Origin: CAVPMN01 sp963706425
Lineage (GTDB): Bacteria > Actinomycetota > Acidimicrobiia > Acidimicrobiales > Acidimicrobilacustridaceae
Length of the DNA: 64,000 nt
NCBI GenBank assembly: GCA_963706425.1
Contig: CAVPMN010000020.1
Coordinates: 1 to 64,000 of the forward strand
Direction: 5' to 3'
Position numbers and translations under genes: made by a program. The notes below the pieces were generated by a model, which was not told the origin of the DNA, made no database searches, and saw nothing but the letters and a program-made list of their open reading frames with translations. Shown in pieces: positions 23,804-31,194 of this stretch (positions are counted from its first letter, which is position 1; each line of letters begins with the position of its first letter).

Positions 23804-24352
23804 CTAACCCTCGAGCAGATCGACCAGGGCGGCGGGCTCGCTCAGCACCACGTCGCCCGGCGCCGCCGCGGCACGAGGGTTCCAGCCGGCCAGCGCGAAC
23901 GTCGCCCCCACGGCCTGGGCGATCACGCGGTCGTGCGCGGTGTCGCCCACGAACACCACGTCGGTGGCGTCGAGCCCGAGCGCGGCCAGCACCGGGCCCA
24001 GCTGCTTCGGGCCGTCGAACGAGTCGGTGAAGAACGCGACTTCGGGCTTCCAGCCCAGCCGGGTGAGCTCGTGATGGCCGGCGACGGGCAGCTTGTTCGA
24101 GCACACCGCCCACCGGTCGAGCTGCGCCAACAGCTCGTCGACACCAGCGAACGGCTGCGCCGACTCGAGGTCGTAGTGCCGCACGTAGTCGTCGATGGTG
24201 ATGCCCAACCGCTCGCACTCGTCTTCGAGCACGTGTCCGAAGGTGATCTCGTGCTCGGGCACACCGAGGGCGAGGAACGGCGCCACCAGCGCGGCGTCGG
24301 AGTCGACGAGGGTGCCGTCGAGGTCGAAGATCGCGATGCGTCGTCGGGCCAA
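23804..24352 (-). CDS. HAD superfamily hydrolase (phosphoglycolate phosphatase-like)
   Basis: The protein has 182 residues from the TTG at 24352. Motif I FDLDGTLVDSD lies at the N terminus, motif II in WAVCSNK, a Lys in FDGPKQLGP, and motif III/IV in VVFVGDTAHDR. The alpha-helical cap is inserted after motif I, as in HAD subfamily IA. It likely dephosphorylates a small sugar or nucleotide phosphate. A longer start up to 24445 would overlap the zinc-ribbon gene and is not favoured. The stop lies 6 bp from the end of the preceding plus-strand gene. Confidence 0.85.
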   Translation of the reverse strand: MARRRIAIFDLDGTLVDSDAALVAPFLALGVPEHEITFGHVLEDECERLGITIDDYVRHYDLESAQPFAGVDELLAQLDRWAVCSNKLPVAGHHELTRLGWKPEVAFFTDSFDGPKQLGPVLAALGLDATDVVFVGDTAHDRVIAQAVGATFALAGWNPRAAAAPGDVVLSEPAALVDLLEG

Positions 24353-24359
24353 GGTCGGG

Positions 24360-24569
24360 TCAGGTCTCGCGAGGTGACAGGACCGACGAGCGGCTGGCCC
24401 GACCGCGGTACATCCCGCTTCCGACCTCTTCGTCCCAGCGGGCACCGCACGACCGACACTCGCACGAGTCGAGCCGCAGCGAGCCCAGGTAGAGGCGCTC
24501 GACTTCGTAGTCGTCGCAGAAGGGGCAGCGCAGGTGCCCCTCGGGCCCGTCGTCCGGATCCGTCGCCAT
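24360..24569 (-). CDS. Small zinc-ribbon protein
   Basis: The 69-residue protein runs from the ATG at 24569. Two knuckles, CPFCDD (residues 15-18) and CRSCGARWDEE (residues 38-41), flank a short beta hairpin. This is a typical zinc ribbon. The end is a basic, Ser-rich tail. It lies 7 nt upstream of the HAD gene start and is likely in one operon with it. The function is unknown. Confidence 0.7.
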   Translation of the reverse strand: MATDPDDGPEGHLRCPFCDDYEVERLYLGSLRLDSCECRSCGARWDEEVGSGMYRGRASRSSVLSPRET

Positions 24570-24654
24570 TGGTCGACCAGGGTACCGAACCGGACTCGCT
24601 GCGTCGTGGGATCTCGCCGACTCCGTCACGTGGCTTGCGTCCGGGCCCAACCGG

Positions 24655-24660
24655 TAGGGT
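24655..24660 (+). promoter_or_regulatory. -10 box (TAGGGT) of the enoyl-CoA hydratase gene
   Basis: The hexamer lies 8 nt before the ATG at 24669, as for other leaderless candidates here. Confidence 0.5.
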
Positions 24661-24668
24661 GCTGCGCC

Positions 24669-25430
24669 ATGGTCGACTACGAAGTACGCGGACGCACCGC
24701 CGTCCTCAAGATCAATCGCCCCGAGAAGAAGAACGCGGTCAACGGCGACGTGGCCCGCGGCATGGAGGCGGCCATCGACCGCCTGGAGGACGACCCCGAG
24801 GTCTGGGTCGGTGTCCTCACCGGCGAGGGCACGGTGTTCTGCGCCGGTGCCGACCTCAAGGCCATCAACGAGGGCAAGGCGGGCGAGCTCGCCACCGAGA
24901 AGGGTGGCTTCGCCGGCATCGCAGCCCGCGCCCGCACCAAGCCCATCATCGCCGCGGTCGACGGCCCCGCCCTCGCCGGTGGCACCGAGATCGTGCTGTC
25001 GTGCGACATGGTGGTCGCCTCCAGCGCGGCCAGCTTCGGCATCCCCGAGGTCAAGCGCTCGCTGGTGGCCGCCGCTGGTGGCCTCTTCCGTCTCCCCCGC
25101 CTGCTGCCCCGCAACATCGCCCTCGAGCTGGGCCTCACCGGCGACCCCCTGTCGGCCGAGCGGGCCTATCACTTCGGCATGGTCAACGAGCTCTGCGAGC
25201 CGGGCGCGGCGCTCGACACCGCGCTCGCCCTGGCCGATCGCATCGCCAAGAACGCGCCGCTCGCCGTGCGCGAGACGCTGCGCCTCATGATCGAGCTGAA
25301 AGACGCCGACGACGAGACGGCATTCCGCGAGTCGGGCAAGTCGATGATGAGCCTGGCCAGCACCGAAGACTTCTGGGAGGGCCCCAAGGCGTTCCTCGAG
25401 AAGCGCGAGCCCGAGTGGAAAGGCCGCTGA
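24669..25430 (+). CDS. Enoyl-CoA hydratase/isomerase family (crotonase) protein
   Basis: The 253-residue protein has the crotonase fold. The oxyanion-hole segments are VFCAGADLKAI (around residue 58) and AAVDGPALAGGTEIVLSCDM (around residue 96). The catalytic Glu equivalent region is SFGIPEVKRSLVAAAGG. These enzymes hydrate or isomerise acyl-CoA in fatty acid or aromatic degradation. The C terminus (STEDFWEGPKAFLEKREPEWKG) is typical of actinobacterial EchA proteins. The gene stands alone, divergent from the zinc-ribbon gene. Confidence 0.9.
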   Translation: MVDYEVRGRTAVLKINRPEKKNAVNGDVARGMEAAIDRLEDDPEVWVGVLTGEGTVFCAGADLKAINEGKAGELATEKGGFAGIAARARTKPIIAAVDGPALAGGTEIVLSCDMVVASSAASFGIPEVKRSLVAAAGGLFRLPRLLPRNIALELGLTGDPLSAERAYHFGMVNELCEPGAALDTALALADRIAKNAPLAVRETLRLMIELKDADDETAFRESGKSMMSLASTEDFWEGPKAFLEKREPEWKGR

Positions 25431-25492
25431 TCCGGCCCTGAGCAAACCGGTCGTCACGCCCGGAGGGCTGCCCATGATCTGGGGGTGTCGAC

Positions 25493-25930
25493 TCAGGTGA
25501 ACGTGTCGATGACGCCGTGCTCGTGCAGGAACTCGGCCAGCCCGTCGACCAGACGCCGCTCGACCACCTGATCGAGCGGCACCCACGCGGCTTCGGCGGC
25601 GTCGTCGCCCGCCACCGGCGGGGCGTCGTCGAGCACGGTCACCTCGAAGTCGGCGATCACGAAGTGGTGGTCGTCGTCGATGCGTTCCACCCATCCGAGC
25701 ATCGGGCCGCACACCGCCTCGAGGCCGGTCTCCTCGCGCACCTCACGAACGACGGCCTCGGCCAGCAGCTCACCCCGCTCGACCCGGCCGCCCGGCACCG
25801 ACCACTCCCCCGCGGCCGGGCCGTGTCCTCGCCGGATCAACAGGAGCGCACCATCGAGCACGCACACCGCCCCGACGCACACGAGTGGCCGGTCGGGTGA
25901 GGGCCGGTCGGTCGCAAGCGAATCGGTCAT
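25493..25930 (-). CDS. NUDIX hydrolase
   Basis: The protein has 145 residues from the ATG at 25930. The Nudix box is complete: GGRVERGELLAEAVVREVRE followed by ETGLEA (about residues 45-70). N-terminal VGAVCVLDGALLLIRRGHGPAAGEWSVPGG is characteristic of ADP-ribose/nucleotide pyrophosphatases of the MutT type. The gene overlaps the upstream GNAT gene by four bases (ATGA), so it is co-translated. The substrate is unknown. Confidence 0.88.
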   Translation of the reverse strand: MTDSLATDRPSPDRPLVCVGAVCVLDGALLLIRRGHGPAAGEWSVPGGRVERGELLAEAVVREVREETGLEAVCGPMLGWVERIDDDHHFVIADFEVTVLDDAPPVAGDDAAEAAWVPLDQVVERRLVDGLAEFLHEHGVIDTFT

Positions 25931-26406
25931 GAGGGTGGATCGTCGAGCGAGCGGTGCACGACGATGGCTCGGGCGGTGAGCCCGAACCGCTCGAAGAAGT
26001 TCTTCGACGCCCGATTGCCGGGCAGCACCAGCGCGTCGATGCCGAAGCACGATCGTGATCGGGCCCAGGTGACGAGCTCGTCCATGAGCGCCTCGCCCAC
26101 CCCGACGCCCCTGGCCTCGGCTTCGACGTAGAGGTCGTCGATCACCGCGAGCGCCCCCTGCGGATAGACCTCCTCACGCCGCACGGCGGCGTAGCCCACG
26201 ATCACCTCGTCGATGGTGCCCACGAACAGAGCGTGTTCTGGATCGTCGAGCAGACGTCGAAAGGTGGGGTCGAGGGGCTCTCGCCGGGCCTCGCGTCGCA
26301 CCCAGACCGCTCCGCCCCGCTGGGGCTCGAGCTCGAGGATGGCCGAGCGGGCCAGGTCGACCACGGTGTCCAGGTCGGCGGGCGTGGCAGGCCGGGCGGC
26401 TTCCAC
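25927..26406 (-). CDS. GNAT family N-acetyltransferase
   Basis: The 159-residue GNAT domain has DDLYVEAEARGVGVGEALMDELVTWA as motif A, with the acetyl-CoA loop ARGVGVGEA, and LPGNRASKNFFERFGLTARA as motif B. N-terminal ATPADLDTVVDLARSAILELE is typical. The substrate is unknown. It follows the 26413 gene with 6 bp between and overlaps the NUDIX gene. Confidence 0.87.
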   Translation of the reverse strand: MEAARPATPADLDTVVDLARSAILELEPQRGGAVWVRREARREPLDPTFRRLLDDPEHALFVGTIDEVIVGYAAVRREEVYPQGALAVIDDLYVEAEARGVGVGEALMDELVTWARSRSCFGIDALVLPGNRASKNFFERFGLTARAIVVHRSLDDPPS

Positions 26407-26412
26407 GTCGGG

Positions 26413-26997
26413 TCAGGCGGCCTGGAGCTGGGCGATCTTGCTGAGGATGGTCTTGCGGCCCCGGGTGGCCTCCTCGTAGCGGCGCACCGCCTCGAGCTCG
26501 TCCTGCTCGAGGCCCTCGAGCCGGGGCACCACCTGGGATGCCGACAGGCTGTCGTAGCCCGGGATGGCGAGCGTGTCCGGATCGAACGGTGGCTCCGAGC
26601 GGGCCACGCGGGTCGGCGCAGCTCGCTCGGCCGGCGCCGCCGGCTCGCTCAGGTCGGGCTCGGAGCCCTGGCCGTTGCCGTTGCGGTTCGCAGACTCGGC
26701 CGTGGGGGCATGCGGCGCACCGGGAACCGTCGGCGCCGCCTGCTCGGGCACCAGGCCGGCCACCCGCAACAGCCCGACGGCGGGCGTGCCCACCGGGCCC
26801 AAGGCCATCTCTGCGGCCGCGGCGCCCTTGCGCAGGGCGTACTTGCCCACCACCCGGGCCAGCATGATCTGGCTGCGACCGCGGGCGACGAACCGGGGCA
26901 CGAGCGAGCGGGCCTCGAGGCCGAATCCCAGCGGGGCGTACACGCAGTACTCCAGCGCCACCTCGAGGGGCGACTTGGTGTGGTCGGTATCGGTCAC
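26413..26997 (-). CDS. Conserved actinobacterial protein with C-terminal YDSL-helical motif
   Basis: The 194-residue protein has an N-terminal half (residues 10-80) that is amphipathic and Ala-rich. A disordered Pro/Glu segment covers residues 85-140. The last 50 residues (IPGYDSLSASQVVPRLEGL, then DELEAVRRYEEATRGRKTIL) form a helical module also seen at the C terminus of actinobacterial lipid-droplet-associated proteins. That link is by eye and not certain. There is no signal peptide. It starts an apparent three-gene operon with the GNAT and NUDIX genes. Confidence 0.6.
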   Translation of the reverse strand: MTDTDHTKSPLEVALEYCVYAPLGFGLEARSLVPRFVARGRSQIMLARVVGKYALRKGAAAAEMALGPVGTPAVGLLRVAGLVPEQAAPTVPGAPHAPTAESANRNGNGQGSEPDLSEPAAPAERAAPTRVARSEPPFDPDTLAIPGYDSLSASQVVPRLEGLEQDELEAVRRYEEATRGRKTILSKIAQLQAA

Positions 26998-27031
26998 TGC
27001 GACGATGATGGCCCAGTTGGGCGCTCCGGGC

Positions 27032-27535
27032 CTACTTCTTGGCCCGGGCGTACTGCCGCTTCAGCTTGTCGATCGCCGGGCAGACGCTCTCACCGACCGG
27101 GCACTCCATGGCGTCGGGCGGGCCGAACTGGCCGGGGTGCACCAGTAGGAAGCAACCGGTGCACGTGAACTCGTTGGCCTTCTTCGGCTGCACGCCGTCG
27201 ACGGCCTCGCCGGTGGCCCGCACCGGTTGCTCCTCGAGCTCCTCTTCCTCTTCCTCGTCCTCGTTGGCCGCGATGCGGTCCTTGAGGATGGTGTCGAGAT
27301 CGGCCTCGACGTCGTCGGGGTCGAGCTCGTCTTCGTCGTCTTCTTCCTCGGCCACCTTCTTGCGGGCCCGAGGGGTGTCCTCGGCCACCGCCTCGGCCTC
27401 TTCCTCTTCGTCTTCCTCGACGACGTCCTCGTCGTCGACGACGAGGACGTCGTCGTCACCGAGCTCCTCCTCGTCGAGCTCCTCCACATCGAGGCTCTCG
27501 AGGTCTTCGTCATCGATCAGGTCGTCGTCAGCCAT
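27032..27535 (-). CDS. DUF4193 family acidic zinc-binding protein
   Basis: The protein has 167 residues from the ATG at 27535 (MADDDLIDD). The first 120 residues are extremely acidic Asp/Glu runs. The C terminus holds the conserved FTCTGCFLLVHPGQFG ... CPVGESVCPAI cysteines, a probable zinc site. DUF4193 is an actinobacterial family of unknown function. The acidic stretch forces a Ser/Pro-rich shadow frame on the other strand. An ATG 12 codons upstream is possible but not needed. Confidence 0.85.
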   Translation of the reverse strand: MADDDLIDDEDLESLDVEELDEEELGDDDVLVVDDEDVVEEDEEEEAEAVAEDTPRARKKVAEEEDDEDELDPDDVEADLDTILKDRIAANEDEEEEEELEEQPVRATGEAVDGVQPKKANEFTCTGCFLLVHPGQFGPPDAMECPVGESVCPAIDKLKRQYARAKK

Positions 27536-27651
27536 GGTTTCCTTCGTGCTCGCCCGGGTGGAGTGGCTCACTCGCGGGGCGGATGATAGGGCGTTCGCGC
27601 AACGAAACGCGCACCTCGCGCGGATTTCTTCGTCGAATCGAGCTCGGACCT

Positions 27652-29259
27652 TCAGGCCTCGTTCCGGCGGGCCTCGGCCCGTCGTTCGGCGTCGAGGCGC
27701 TCGAGCTCGGGCTCGGGCGAGTGATCGACATAGCTCATGGCCTCGGCGATGGCCCGATGGCCGGCCTGCTCGGCCAGCAGCCGGTGCATCTCCTGGGCCA
27801 CGACCCGGTAGGCCGGATGGCCTTGCGGCCCGGATCGCAGCTCGATGAGGTGCATGGCCTCGCGAGCGTTGAGCTGGATCGAGAAGCGGACCTTGTAGGC
27901 CAGCGAGACGGCGTAGGACGCCTGGGCCGGGAAACGCTCGGCCAGGTCGTCGTAGAGGTCGGCACTGCGCTCCATCGAGGCATCGAAGGCATCCGCCACC
28001 CCTGCCAGGTCGACGGCCTCGGGGCGGGTGTAGCCGTGCCGGGGCGTGAGCGTCTGCCAGTCGATGGTGAGCATGCGGTGGCGTTGCAGGTCGCGAAAGG
28101 CGCCGTAGTCGGTGAGGATGTCGAAGCGATAGGTGGGTCGCTCGAAGGCACGGCCCGGCTTGTGGCGGCGGTTCGTGCGGTCGCCGTTGTAGGCCCGGAT
28201 CACCGCCAGGCGGTCGTCGACGCCCATCTGGCGCACCCGTTGCTCGATCTGGTGCTCCGGCAGGCGCGAGTAGGGGTAGAGCATGGCGGCGACGAGCTTC
28301 ACCTCGGCGTCGGGATCGAACTCGACGAGCTGTACGGCGGGCACGTGCTCAGCCGTCGTGTCGGCCGGGAGCAGGTCGGCCGCGAGCTCTTCCATGCGCT
28401 CGCGGTTGCTCTCGAAGTAGCGGCTCCACGCCACGCCCCGGTCGTCGAGGTCGACCCGCTTGAGGAACGACGGGATCACCTTGCGCAGCTCGGTGAGCAT
28501 GAGGTCGGCGTAGTCGCGAGCCTCGGGCAGCGGGTGCGAGCGCATGCGGAGCAGGAGCATCTCGTAGCCCTGGCCCGTGCCGTAGATGCCGACGTTCGAC
28601 AGCGACGCCGCCGGCAGGATGCCCCGCAGCGAGTCGAACGCCTTGGCCCGGATGGCCTGGCGGTAGATGAAGTCGGAGTCGCCGTCCTGTTTCGGGAATC
28701 GCTCTCGGAAGAACTCCTGCAGCTCGGGCACCAGCTCGGCATAGGTGTCGAAGAGCCGGTCCATGTCGCCCACGTAGCGGGTGCCGAGGGACGACATGAG
28801 GATCTCGGGCGGCCGGTAGAAGCGGTAGCGACCGCCGATGCGGGCGTCGTAGGCGATGTAGCGGGTCGACTGCTCGAGGTAGGACATGAGCCGACCCCAC
28901 TCGAGCACCTTGGTGAGCAGGTTCGATGCCTGCTCACAGGCGAGGTGCACGCCACCGAGCTGGGCGACCGAGTCGTCGCCGTACTCGAAGAACACCCGGT
29001 CGTAGAGCTCCTCGGCCCGCCGCAGGCCGACGGTGGCGTCGATGCTGATGTCGCCGCTGATGTCGAGCTCGTTGACGAACTCGTCGAGGAACAGCCGGCG
29101 CAGGCTCTTGGGCGATCGGGAGTAGCGGGCGAAGAGCGCGCCCTTCACCACCTCAGGGAGGTTGACCAGGGCGAACACCGGCCCGTCGAGGTTGGTGAAG
29201 TATCGCCGGAGGATGTCGGCTTCGTCCGACGTGAATTCCTCGGCGACGTAGACAGTCAC
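27652..29259 (-). CDS. Duplicated ThyX (FAD-dependent thymidylate synthase) homologue
   Basis: The 535-residue protein contains two ThyX-like halves (about residues 1-250 and 270-520), whereas standard ThyX has 220-250 residues. The second half keeps RHR in RHRMLTIDWQTLTPR, but the ThyX signature RHR-x7-S has Thr instead of Ser. The first half has WGRLMSYLEQSTRY, keeping the QSTRY end but losing RH of RHR. Both half-sites are therefore degenerate. Similar double proteins occur in several phyla, often next to a true thymidylate synthase. Catalysis of dUMP methylation is doubtful. The GTG start is at 29259. Confidence 0.75.
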   Translation of the reverse strand: MTVYVAEEFTSDEADILRRYFTNLDGPVFALVNLPEVVKGALFARYSRSPKSLRRLFLDEFVNELDISGDISIDATVGLRRAEELYDRVFFEYGDDSVAQLGGVHLACEQASNLLTKVLEWGRLMSYLEQSTRYIAYDARIGGRYRFYRPPEILMSSLGTRYVGDMDRLFDTYAELVPELQEFFRERFPKQDGDSDFIYRQAIRAKAFDSLRGILPAASLSNVGIYGTGQGYEMLLLRMRSHPLPEARDYADLMLTELRKVIPSFLKRVDLDDRGVAWSRYFESNRERMEELAADLLPADTTAEHVPAVQLVEFDPDAEVKLVAAMLYPYSRLPEHQIEQRVRQMGVDDRLAVIRAYNGDRTNRRHKPGRAFERPTYRFDILTDYGAFRDLQRHRMLTIDWQTLTPRHGYTRPEAVDLAGVADAFDASMERSADLYDDLAERFPAQASYAVSLAYKVRFSIQLNAREAMHLIELRSGPQGHPAYRVVAQEMHRLLAEQAGHRAIAEAMSYVDHSPEPELERLDAERRAEARRNEA

Positions 29260-29317
29260 GGTCGGGCAGCGTAGGGCATTCCGGGTCGGCCCCCGCGCAC
29301 CCCGCCGAGGGCGCCGA

Positions 29318-30503
29318 TCAGCGTGCGTCGGCGGCCGCGAACGCGTCCCGGGCCTGGTCGAGGGCGCCCGGGCGCAGCCACAGATCGGCGATGGTCATGG
29401 CCATGGCCTTGGCGCCGTCGAGCACCGCCCGATCGCCGTCCTCGCCCCCGGCGTAGCCGGCGAACTCCGGGGTGTGGATGCCGATGTGCGGCGGCGACAC
29501 CGCGATCATCGGGTGGATGCTCGGCACGAGGTAGCTGACGTTGCCCATGTCGGTGCTGCCGACCACCGGCGCGCCGAGGTCGTCGGGATCCTGCACCTCG
29601 CGTCCGAGCGCCGCGGCGTTGGCCGCGTAGAGGTCGACCATCGGACCGTTGTCGATCATGTCGGCGTAGACCGGCTCGCGCCACGTCCACTCCATGCGAC
29701 AGCCCGCCGCGTCGGCACCGGCTTGCAGGCACGCGAACACCCGCTCGCGCGAGCGGCTCGAGTCGTCTGAGCGTGGCGGCGCGCACGTACCACTGGGCGG
29801 ACGTGAACGCCGGCACGATGTTGGGCTTGTCGCCCGCGTTGGTGAAGATGCCGTGGATGCGCTCCTCGGGCCGGATGTGCTGGCGCAGCGCGGCCACGTT
29901 CATGTAGCCGAGCACCGCGGCGTCGAGAGCGTTGCGGCCACGGTGCGGGAACGCCGCCGCGTGCGCAGGCTCGCCGTGGTACTCCACCCAGATCTGCTGC
30001 ACGGCGATGGCGTGCATGCGCCGCAGGTCGAGGCCGGCGGGGTGCACCATCATGGCGGCGTCGACGCCTTCGAGCGCCCCGGCGTCGGCGAGCCGCACCT
30101 TGCCGCCCCCGCCTTCCTCGGCCGGTGTGCCGAGGATGAGCACGGATCCTCCGGCTTCTTCGGCCAGCGCCGCTGCGGCCAGCCCGGCGCCGAGCCCGGC
30201 GGCCGCGATGATGTTGTGCCCGCACGCATGGCCGATGCCGGGGAGCGCGTCGTACTCGCACATCACGGCGATCGTCGGCCCCGACGTGCCGGCGCGGGCC
30301 GCGAACGCCGTCGGCACACCGAAGGCGCCGCGCTGCACGTCGAGTTGCTCGTCGGCGATGATGCCGGTGAGCGTCTCGTGCGCGAACTCCTCGGCGTAGC
30401 CGAGCTCAGGGTGGGCGTGGATGGCATGGGACGCCTCGATCAACAGGTCGGCTCGTCGATCGACCTCGTCGCACAGGCGTTGTTTGGCAGCGTCGAGGTC
30501 CAT
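29318..30503 (-). CDS. M20 family metallopeptidase/amidohydrolase, frameshifted
   Basis: About 395 residues belong to the M20D/PM20D2 type. Metal-site segments visible are IHAHPELGY (residue 28), CEYDALPGIGHACGHN (residue 85) and GTPAEEGGGGK (residue 126). The C-terminal half (CLQAGADAAGCRMEWTWREP, GSTDMGNVSYLVPSIHPM) is encoded in another frame. Removing one base near 29753 reconnects TLRRLEP with RERVFACLQAG and gives the stop at 29318. Without correction the frame runs on to 29256 with a nonsense tail. The substrate is likely a dipeptide or aminoacyl amide. Confidence 0.75.
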
Positions 30504-30544
30504 GGCGGCAGGCTACCCGGACGTGGTTCGCCGATCCCGCTTGC

Positions 30545-30562
30545 GCTCGCCGATCGGCGAGC
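30545..30562. repeat. 18-bp perfect palindrome
   Basis: GCTCGCC-GATC-GGCGAGC lies between the M20 gene and the DAGK-like gene, 21 bp past the stop of the latter. It could serve as a transcription stop, although no T run follows. Confidence 0.5.
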
Positions 30563-30582
30563 GATCACACCACCACGGAGCC

Positions 30583-31194
30583 TCAAACCACCACGGAGAT
30601 CGCGTCGGGCTCGACCCGGATCGACAGCTTCGTCGCCTTCCCGAGGGACACGCCGTCGAGCCACACGTCGAGCGCCGGGGCCAGATCGGTCTGCCAGGCC
30701 GCGACTCGGCGCACGTCGATGTCGGGATGCGGCAGGTGCGTGCCCGTGGGTAGCCGCCGGCGGGCCTTCACCCGGTCGGAGACGGAGAGGTCGGCATCGG
30801 AGATGTCGAGCAGACCGTCGCCCGGATGGGCGCGAGGGCCGAGATCCCACCGACCGAGCCATTGTGCGTTCATGGCGGCGATGATCCGACCCCGCCACCA
30901 CGACCGCCGCGCCACCAGGTGAGCCACGAACCAGTGCAGGCGACCGTCGACCAGCACCGCGCCGATGTCGACCGGGAAGGTCATGGCGTCGGACGACCGG
31001 AGGCGACGCTCGTCGCCCTGGCCGCCGAGGGTGCGGCAGAGGTCGCCCCCGAGCAGCCCGATCACCGGCACGGGCTGCTCGCGACGGCGGGCCTGCTCGA
31101 TCACCTGCCTCGCCTCGGCGTCGGAGCGCACGACCACCCCGTCGGCGGGCAGGGCTCCGGGCGCGCCCCAGGCGTGGCCGCGCTCGACGGTCAT
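30583..31194 (-). CDS. Protein resembling the C-terminal domain of diacylglycerol kinase-like (YegS/DAGK) proteins
   Basis: The protein has 203 residues from the ATG at 31194, which overlaps the helY stop by four bases. The pattern GDGLLDISDADLSVSDRVKA, RRLPTGTHLPHPDIDVRR and the closing VWLDGVSLGKATKLSIRVEP resembles the beta-sandwich half of DAGK/YegS lipid kinases. The N-terminal catalytic GGDGT domain is missing, so kinase activity is unlikely on its own. Coupling to helY suggests co-expression. It may be a lipid- or nucleotide-binding relic. Confidence 0.6.
   Translation of the reverse strand: MTVERGHAWGAPGALPADGVVVRSDAEARQVIEQARRREQPVPVIGLLGGDLCRTLGGQGDERRLRSSDAMTFPVDIGAVLVDGRLHWFVAHLVARRSWWRGRIIAAMNAQWLGRWDLGPRAHPGDGLLDISDADLSVSDRVKARRRLPTGTHLPHPDIDVRRVAAWQTDLAPALDVWLDGVSLGKATKLSIRVEPDAISVVV

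Noticed and set aside
27039..27848. Ser-rich plus-strand frame
   Set aside because: The Ser runs are the complement of the Asp/Glu codons of the DUF4193 protein.
30570..30600. Direct repeat ACCACCACGGAG, two copies
   Set aside because: The second copy is part of the 3' end of the DAGK-like gene (VVV codons). Two short copies are not enough to call an element.
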